The notes under the pieces are model-generated. The model searched no databases. It was given only the letters and a program-made list of their open reading frames with translations, and was not told the origin of the DNA. This document shows positions 58,683 to 64,000 of a DNA stretch of 64,000 bases, in pieces. The DNA comes from Thalassovita taeanensis. GTDB taxonomy: Bacteria; Pseudomonadota; Alphaproteobacteria; Rhodobacterales; Rhodobacteraceae. Position 1 is the first letter of the stretch; each line of letters begins with the position of its first letter. The stretch covers positions 1 through 64,000 of the forward strand of contig NZ_FOEP01000012.1 of assembly GCF_900110775.1 (NCBI RefSeq), given 5' to 3'. A program made the position numbers and the translations under genes.

Positions 58683-60412
58683 CGTATGCTTCCCCGATCG
58701 CTGGATTTGTTGATCTGCTGATGGTTCTTCACAACCTCGCGCAGAACCTCGTCCTTGGGTCCGAAGGCCACGCGCACCCCGCCTTCCAGCATCAAAAGCA
58801 GGTCACATTCCTGAATCGCGGCCGGCCGGTGCGCCATGATCAGCACTGACTTTCCTTCTGATTTCAGCGTTCGGATCGCCACGTTCAGGGCTTGCGATCC
58901 CTCGTTGTCCAGGTTCGAGTTCGGCTCGTCCAACACCAGAATAACCGGGTCGGAATACATCGCACGCGCCAGACCGATCCGCTGAATCTGCCCGCCCGAC
59001 AGCCGCCCCCCAGAGGCAGTGACGCGGGTGTCATAGCCATCGTTCAGCTTCAGGATCATTTCGTGCGCGTCGGCGCGCCGCGCCGCGGCCACCACCTTTT
59101 CGGCATCCGGCTGCGGTGAAAGGCGCGCAATGTTTTCCGCAATCGTGCCGTCGAACAGTTCAACCCGCTGCGGCAGATACCCGATCAGCTGGCCCAGAAC
59201 CGTCGGGTCATATTGATCAAGCGTGGCCCCATCGAGGCGGATCTTGCCGCCGGCCGGGCGCCACAATCCGGTTAATGCGCGTGCCAGCGTTGATTTGCCC
59301 GCGCCCGAGGGGCCGATCACACCCACGGCTTCGCCCGGCTGCACGGTAAAGCTCAGCACCCGCAGGGACGCTTGCGATTCGCCGGGCGGCACGATGGTGG
59401 CCTGCTGAACCTCAAGAAGGGCACGCGGCATCGGCAAGGCCGTGCGCGGCTGTTCGGGCGGCACGGCGCTCAGCAATTCTGCCAGGCTTGACCAGCCTTT
59501 AATCGCGCGTTGCACGACCTGCCACTGTCCGATCAGACTTTCGATCGGAGCAAGCGCGCGCCCCATCAAAATCGACCCGGCGATCATCGCGCCCGCGGTC
59601 ATCTCGCCGCGCAGAACAAGATAAGCCCCAAGTCCCAACATGGCCGATTGCAGGAATTGCCTGAACGTGCGCGTAAGTACCGAAAACCCCCGTCCCATAT
59701 CAGAGGACGTAACAGATTGCTCCAGCGCCTCGGTGCGGCTGCGCTGCCAGCGGGCGAAGGTGGCATCCCGCATCCCCATTGCCTGCACGGCCTCCGCTTC
59801 GGACTGCAACTGCGAGGATATCATCTCGGCTGCGACCATGGCGTTGTTGGCCCCCGCGACAGAGACGCGCGTCAATACCTGATTGGCCACTGTGATCAGG
59901 ACCAAAACCACCCCGCCAGAAATTGCCAGATACCCAAGCCATGGGTGAAAAATCATGATCCCGGCCAGAAACAGCGGGGTCCAGGGAATATCAAACATGG
60001 CGGTCAGCGCGGGCGAGCCAATCAGGCGCTGGACCGCCTCAAGATCGCGAAGCCCCGTTGCCGTGGCAGCATTGGGCTTGAGTGCGGATTGACGGATCAC
60101 CGCATCAAAAACCCGCCGATCCAACCGCGACTGAAGCCGGGCGCCAATGCGCGACATGATCCGGGTCCGGGCGTAATCCAACAGGCCCATCATCACGAAA
60201 AGAAAGGCCACAAGCAGCGTCAGGCCCATCAGGGTTTCCAACGACCTGCTGCCCAGAACCCGGTCATAAACCTGAAGCATATACAGCGGCGCGGTCAGCA
60301 TCAGCAAATTCACAAAAAGGCTGAACAGCGCCACGGCCCAGTACAACCCCCTGCTTTCGCGCCGCGCCGCGCGCAACTCCGCTTGTCCTGCTGCTGTTTT
60401 TATTTGTTTCAT
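58679..60412 (-). CDS. Type I secretion ABC transporter permease/ATPase (PrtD family)
   Basis: The 577-residue protein fuses a six-helix ABC membrane domain (about 20-300) with an ATPase. Walker A is GPSGAGKST, the signature [18 protein letters not shown], Walker B VILVLDEP, and the H-loop IMAHRP. It lacks the N-terminal peptidase C39 domain, as in PrtD/AprD exporters for RTX proteins. It drives one-step secretion of a C-terminally tagged substrate. No RTX-type substrate (GGxGxDxxx repeats) or tolC gene is visible in the window. It is divergent from mlaA. Confidence 0.95.
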   Translation of the reverse strand: MKQIKTAAGQAELRAARRESRGLYWAVALFSLFVNLLMLTAPLYMLQVYDRVLGSRSLETLMGLTLLVAFLFVMMGLLDYARTRIMSRIGARLQSRLDRRVFDAVIRQSALKPNAATATGLRDLEAVQRLIGSPALTAMFDIPWTPLFLAGIMIFHPWLGYLAISGGVVLVLITVANQVLTRVSVAGANNAMVAAEMISSQLQSEAEAVQAMGMRDATFARWQRSRTEALEQSVTSSDMGRGFSVLTRTFRQFLQSAMLGLGAYLVLRGEMTAGAMIAGSILMGRALAPIESLIGQWQVVQRAIKGWSSLAELLSAVPPEQPRTALPMPRALLEVQQATIVPPGESQASLRVLSFTVQPGEAVGVIGPSGAGKSTLARALTGLWRPAGGKIRLDGATLDQYDPTVLGQLIGYLPQRVELFDGTIAENIARLSPQPDAEKVVAAARRADAHEMILKLNDGYDTRVTASGGRLSGGQIQRIGLARAMYSDPVILVLDEPNSNLDNEGSQALNVAIRTLKSEGKSVLIMAHRPAAIQECDLLLMLEGGVRVAFGPKDEVLREVVKNHQQINKSSDRGSIR

Positions 60413-60557
60413 TCGCGCTATTCCGCCATCCGCCTGTTTCGAGCGTTCTATGTGTTTCGCTCGTAGGTTATTCAGTGTAAAATCAAAGTTGCCGGTTTCT
60501 GTCTCTAATCTGCCACAGACGGCATAGAAGCAGCACAGATGGGCTGGGATTGCGATT

Positions 60558-60580
60558 CACTTGAATTACATACACTTGAA
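60558..60580. repeat. Direct repeat CACTTGAA in the T1SS/mlaA divergent region
   Basis: CACTTGAA occurs at 60558-60565 and 60573-60580, 15 bases apart, within the 206-base divergent gap and about 40-60 bases before the mlaA start. Either CTTGAA could form part of a -35 element, but no convincing -10 is seen. Confidence 0.35.
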
Positions 60581-60618
60581 AGTCCTAAATTTTGGTTGGC
60601 GCTTTGAATATTCAGCAC

Positions 60619-61389
60619 ATGAAACATCCTGTTCGCGCAAGTTGCAAGGTCGCGTTTCTGGCCGCAACAGTTTTACTGGCCGGCTGCACCGCGCCCGATC
60701 CGTCAGCGGTGTCCCGCGACGATGTCTTTGACCCATACGAACCCCAGAACCGCAAAACGCACGAGTTTAACCGCTCGCTCGACCGGGCGTTGGTGCGACC
60801 ATTGGGCACAAGCTATGCGGCGGTGGTGCCGGGCGATATCCAGACCAGCGTCGGCAACTTTGCCGATAACCTGTCAGAGCCGGGCATGGCGGTGAACCAC
60901 CTGCTTCAGGCCGACCTTAAAGGCATGGTTCACAACACCTATCGCTTTGTTGTCAACTCGACCCTCGGGTTGGGCGGCATGTTCGATGTGGCCGCCGATT
61001 TTGGCGTATACGCCGATGATACCGATTTCGGCGAAACACTGCATGCTTGGGGCGCACGCGAAGGCGCCTATGTGGAACTGCCGGTGTTTGGTCCCTCGAC
61101 CGAGCGGGATACCGTTGGCAAGGTGGTCGATATCTTCACCAACCCGCTGTCCTATACCTTGCCCAAACCCGAGAAATATTACGGCACCGCTGCCAGCGTC
61201 GCCTCGAAAATCGGGGATCGCGGTCGCTATGCGGAAATGGTCGATTCCATTCTGTATGAAAGCGCCGACAGCTATGCCCAATCACGATTGATTTACCTGC
61301 AAAATCGTCGGTTCGATCTGGGCCGCGACCAAGAAGCAGACTATCTGGACCCCTATGCAAGCGCTTATGAGGACCCCTATGCAGAGTAA
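60619..61389 (+). CDS. mlaA: MlaA (VacJ) family outer-membrane lipoprotein
   Basis: The 256-residue lipoprotein has a signal with lipobox LLAGC near residue 22. The MlaA core follows: DPYEPQNRKTHEFNRSLDRALVRPLGTSY, NFADNLSEPGMAVNHLLQADLKGM, RFVVNSTLGLGGMFDVA and FGETLHAWGAREGAYVELPVFGPS. MlaA removes misplaced phospholipids from the outer leaflet of the outer membrane and passes them to MlaC. ATG 60619 gives the expected signal length; TTG at 60592 or 60604 is possible. No clear SD is visible. The mlaC gene overlaps its end by 11 bases. The inner-membrane MlaFED complex is not in this window. Confidence 0.95.
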   Translation: MKHPVRASCKVAFLAATVLLAGCTAPDPSAVSRDDVFDPYEPQNRKTHEFNRSLDRALVRPLGTSYAAVVPGDIQTSVGNFADNLSEPGMAVNHLLQADLKGMVHNTYRFVVNSTLGLGGMFDVAADFGVYADDTDFGETLHAWGAREGAYVELPVFGPSTERDTVGKVVDIFTNPLSYTLPKPEKYYGTAASVASKIGDRGRYAEMVDSILYESADSYAQSRLIYLQNRRFDLGRDQEADYLDPYASAYEDPYAE

Positions 61390-61987
61390 CTTTTTCTCCC
61401 GCCGCAAGGTAATGTCATTGCTCAGCGCATCCGCGCTGGCCGCAGTCTTGCCAGCTCCGTCGTTCGCCCTGACCGAGGCTGGAGCGAAGAAGCTGATTGA
61501 TGAACTGGTCGCCGCGATCAACAAGGTGATCGCCTCGGGCCGGTCCGAACAGCAGATGTACGGCGATTTCGAGAAGATTTTCGAACGCTATTCCGATGTG
61601 CCGACAATCGCCCGCTATGCATTGGGGGTCGATGCACGTCGTGCGTCCGCGGCCCAGATGCGCGAATTCACCAAGGCATTCCAGCGCTATATTTCGGTGA
61701 AATACGGCAAGCGGTTCCGCGAATTCATTGGCGGCAAGATCGTCGTCGATGCGGCGCGGCCGGTCAAAAGCTTCTATGAAGTCAAAACCACGGCGCACCT
61801 GCGCGGCGAAGCCCCGTTCGAGGTGACCTTCCTGGTCTCCGATCGCAGCGGCAAGGATCTGTTCTTCAACCTGTTCATCGAAGGCATCAACATGCTGCTG
61901 ACCGAACGGACCGAGATCGGCGCCATGCTGGACCGTCGCAAGGGTGACATCGACGGCGTGATCACCGACCTGCGCGTCGCGGGCTGA
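61379..61987 (+). CDS. mlaC: MlaC/Ttg2D family periplasmic phospholipid-binding protein
   Basis: The 202-residue protein has a signal peptide (SRRKVMSLLSASALAAVLPAPSFA, with an N-terminal RR that could be Tat-like) and the MlaC/Tol_Tol_Ttg2 domain: VIASGRSEQQMYGDFEKIFERYSDVPTIARYALG, FTKAFQRYISVKYGKRFREF and DLFFNLFIEGINMLLTERTEIGAML. It carries phospholipid between MlaA and the inner-membrane complex. The start 61379 follows TGAGGA (61368-61373); upstream ATGs (61355, 61367) are inside mlaA. Translational coupling with mlaA is probable. Confidence 0.93.
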   Translation: MQSNFFSRRKVMSLLSASALAAVLPAPSFALTEAGAKKLIDELVAAINKVIASGRSEQQMYGDFEKIFERYSDVPTIARYALGVDARRASAAQMREFTKAFQRYISVKYGKRFREFIGGKIVVDAARPVKSFYEVKTTAHLRGEAPFEVTFLVSDRSGKDLFFNLFIEGINMLLTERTEIGAMLDRRKGDIDGVITDLRVAG

Positions 61988-62011
61988 TCCGCGCAAACTG
62001 GTCGGCACGTG

Positions 62012-62031
62012 ACCGGGGCAGCAGCCTCGGT
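62012..62031. terminator. Hairpin between convergent mlaC and the penicillin-binding protein gene
   Basis: ACCGGGG/CCTCGGT (7 bp, one wobble) with a CAGCAG loop lies 24 bases past the mlaC stop. No T-run. Confidence 0.4.
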
Positions 62032-62060
62032 TACGGCCCGGCCCAGTGTTTCACAGTGGC

Positions 62061-64000
62061 CTAGCGGTTTCCGCCGCCGCCCAAAAGATCCCGCAACATC
62101 TTCTCAATGCCGGTCTGCGTATCCCGTCGCTCGGGCTTTGCCTTGGCGACCGGTGCGGTTTTCTTCGGCGCTGACCCGTTGCGCAACATCGGCAATGGCG
62201 ACGCGGGCACGCCTTCATGCACCCGCACCATGGTTTCATGCCAGATCTCGGCCGGCAGGCCCGAACCGGTGACACCACGCAGCGGGGTGTTGTCATCATA
62301 CCCCATCCAGACCCCGGCGACATAATCGGCGGAAAACCCGATGAACCAGGCATCGCGCGCCGCTTGCGTCGTGCCGGTCTTGCCTGCCACTTCGCGGTCG
62401 TCCAGATTGGCGCGGGAACCGGTGCCGCGGGTGGTGACCTGATACATCATCCAGATCAGCTCTTGCGCCGCATCCTCGCGGATCACCCGCTCGCCGATCC
62501 CGCCGGTTGCGGTCATCACCGGTTCCGTATCGCCCTGCATGCGCAGTTCCACCAGACCGTAAGGCGTGACCGAGCTGCCACCGTTCAGGATACCGGCATA
62601 GGCGCCCGTCATTTCGATCAACGTGCTTTCCGACGCCCCCAGCGCCAGCGCCGGACCCAGCGCCAGATCTGACTGAATGCCAAACTCCGATGCCACTTTG
62701 CGCACCATATCCAGCCCGACCGACTGCGCCACCTTCACCGCCGGAATGTTCAACGAACTGCGCAGCGCCTCGGTCAGGGTGACGCGTCCATGGAATTTCT
62801 TGTCATAATTCTGCGGAGTCCACGGCCCCGATCCGGGGATGTTGATCGTGACCGGGCTGTCCTCGATCGTGTCGTTCGAGGAATAGCCCATTTCCAGCGC
62901 TGTCGCATAAACGAACGGCTTGAAGGCCGACCCGGTCTGCCGCAACGCCTGCGTCGCGCGGTTGAAGGCGCCCGCCACCTTGGTCTTGCGCCCGCCCACC
63001 ATGCCGCGCACCGCGCCGTCGGCCGACATCACCACAATTGCCGCCTGCGCCTTGGACCCCTCCCTGACCTTTTCGTCAAAGATATAGGTCAGCGCGTCTT
63101 CGGCGGCTTTCTGAATGCGCGGGTCAAGCGTGGTCTTGATCACCACATCCGCCGCCGAATTGCGGGTGAAAAACTCCGGCCCCGATGACATGACCCAATC
63201 GGCGAAATATCCGCCCGCGCGCGCCTCGGCGGCTTCCGACAGCTCTGCCGGGTTGGCCAGCGCATCGCGCGCGAGGCTGTCCGACAGATACCCCTGGTCC
63301 TGCATCAACCCGATGACAACACCCGCCCGGTTCTGCGAACGTTCCAGATTGTTGGTCGGCGCAAGCGAGGTCGGCGCAGTCAACAGCCCGGCCAGCATCG
63401 CCCCCTCCGCCGCACTCAGCGCCGAGGCGGGCTTGCCAAAGAACCGCTGCGCTGCGGCCTCGGCCCCATAGGCGCCACCGCCCAGATAGGCCCGGTTCAG
63501 ATAGATCGAAAGAATTTCGTCCTTGGTGTATTTCGCCTCCAGCGCCAGGGCAAAGGTCGCTTCCTTGATCTTGCGCCACAATGACCCGGTCCGGCAGTCA
63601 GCCTCGTAAGCGGTCTCGTTTTTCCAGATCTCAGGGTCGTAAACCACCCCAAGGCACAGCAGCTTGGCCGTCTGCTGCGTGATGGTTGACCCGCCATGCC
63701 CCGAAAGCGGCCCGCGGCCTTCGCGCAGGTTGATCCGTACCGCGCCCAGAATCCCGCGCGGCGACAGGCCGAAATGATGGTAAAACCGTTTGTCCTCGGT
63801 GGCGATCACCGCGTTCTTCAGATGGGGTGAAACGCTTTGCGCCGTGACAACGCCGCCAAACTGATCCCCGCGCCAGGCAAACACCTGACTGCTGCGGTCG
63901 GTCAGCGTAACCGATCCTTTGGCCCGACCGTCCAGCAAGGCATTGGCCTCGGGCAGGGTCATGTAAATATATCCGACCGACAGCGCCAGCAGTGCGAAAA
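62061..64000 (-). CDS. Class A penicillin-binding protein (PBP1A-type), 5' end beyond window
   Basis: This bifunctional peptidoglycan synthase polymerises glycan strands and cross-links peptides. The frame stays open through the right edge: upstream of the first internal ATG (63962) it encodes a hydrophobic FALLALSVGYIY, the end of the N-terminal membrane anchor, so the gene is truncated by the window. The glycosyltransferase (GT51) has ATEDKRFYHHFG with the catalytic glutamate and GGSTITQQTAKLLC. The transpeptidase has SxxK as GSAFKPF, SxN as SLN, and the KTGTTQ motif. The C-terminus is short, Lys/Arg-rich and ends GGGGNR. About 646 codons are visible. Confidence 0.96.
   Translation of the reverse strand, partial: FALLALSVGYIYMTLPEANALLDGRAKGSVTLTDRSSQVFAWRGDQFGGVVTAQSVSPHLKNAVIATEDKRFYHHFGLSPRGILGAVRINLREGRGPLSGHGGSTITQQTAKLLCLGVVYDPEIWKNETAYEADCRTGSLWRKIKEATFALALEAKYTKDEILSIYLNRAYLGGGAYGAEAAAQRFFGKPASALSAAEGAMLAGLLTAPTSLAPTNNLERSQNRAGVVIGLMQDQGYLSDSLARDALANPAELSEAAEARAGGYFADWVMSSGPEFFTRNSAADVVIKTTLDPRIQKAAEDALTYIFDEKVREGSKAQAAIVVMSADGAVRGMVGGRKTKVAGAFNRATQALRQTGSAFKPFVYATALEMGYSSNDTIEDSPVTINIPGSGPWTPQNYDKKFHGRVTLTEALRSSLNIPAVKVAQSVGLDMVRKVASEFGIQSDLALGPALALGASESTLIEMTGAYAGILNGGSSVTPYGLVELRMQGDTEPVMTATGGIGERVIREDAAQELIWMMYQVTTRGTGSRANLDDREVAGKTGTTQAARDAWFIGFSADYVAGVWMGYDDNTPLRGVTGSGLPAEIWHETMVRVHEGVPASPLPMLRNGSAPKKTAPVAKAKPERRDTQTGIEKMLRDLLGGGGNR

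Noticed and set aside
1-64000. CRISPR arrays, insertion sequences, integrases or prophage
   Set aside because: No regularly spaced repeats, transposase, recombinase or phage structural genes were seen on either strand.

Overview
This window reads as chromosomal DNA of a roseobacter-type alphaproteobacterium (Rhodobacterales). The sequence is GC-rich and densely coding, with many 4-bp ATGA overlaps. It carries several genes typical of that group: the DUF1013 cell-cycle regulator TrcR, an HvrA-like H-NS protein, COQ9 and a PrtD/PrtE-type type I exporter. I see no insertion sequence, prophage, integrase or CRISPR array. The assignment is inferred from gene content, not from a database search.

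Layout. 1-500: the 3' end of tuf with its terminator, then tRNA-Trp. 650-3850: a glutathione S-transferase, mscL, and alanine dehydrogenase divergent from an Lrp-type regulator. 3900-9400: a GMC flavoenzyme with a flavodoxin, rpsU, COQ9 and two quinone oxidoreductases. 9500-13100: an H-NS-like protein, RNase T2, trcR, and an ornithine/lysine-type decarboxylase behind a structured leader. 13100-17400: a phosphotransferase/ATPase fusion and a calcium-type P-ATPase. 17600-24300: a CoA-ester catabolic module (thiolase, two acyl-CoA dehydrogenases, class III CoA-transferase, enoyl-CoA hydratase) with an IclR regulator. 24437-27019: malate synthase G and a GlcG/HbpS protein. 27100-34500: a MoxR - DUF58 - BatA/DUF4159 - large membrane protein operon. 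35700-42600: glycolate oxidase subunits glcD, glcE and glcF, a secreted trypsin-like protease, a small heat-shock protein with a ROSE-like RNA thermometer, and glycerate kinase. 42600-50300: OmpA-like protein, AhpD-like protein, acetyltransferase, CinA-type protein, sfsA, map, a soluble histidine kinase and a SulP transporter. 50300-57300: a tandem Usp, rsmD, a ferredoxin-reductase-like flavoprotein, a peroxiredoxin, MscS, PhhB, a FemAB-like acetyltransferase, a glycerophosphodiesterase and RidA. 57375-64000: a type I secretion adaptor and ABC ATPase, mlaA and mlaC, and a class A penicillin-binding protein that runs off the right edge.

How the genes fit together. The clearest theme is C2 metabolism. 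GlcDEF oxidises glycolate to glyoxylate, malate synthase G condenses glyoxylate with acetyl-CoA, and glycerate kinase serves the glycerate branch. The thiolase/acyl-CoA dehydrogenase module could supply the acetyl-CoA. The two halves of the glycolate system are separated by the MoxR/DUF58 cluster.

The most interesting non-coding signals are: an SD-masking hairpin with a bulged G upstream of hsp20 (ROSE type); an IclR-type palindrome between the IclR gene and malate synthase; an SD-enclosing hairpin in the decarboxylase leader; two mutually exclusive stems over the start of the FemAB-like gene; a GntR-type dyad upstream of glcD; and three copies of a dispersed intergenic repeat.
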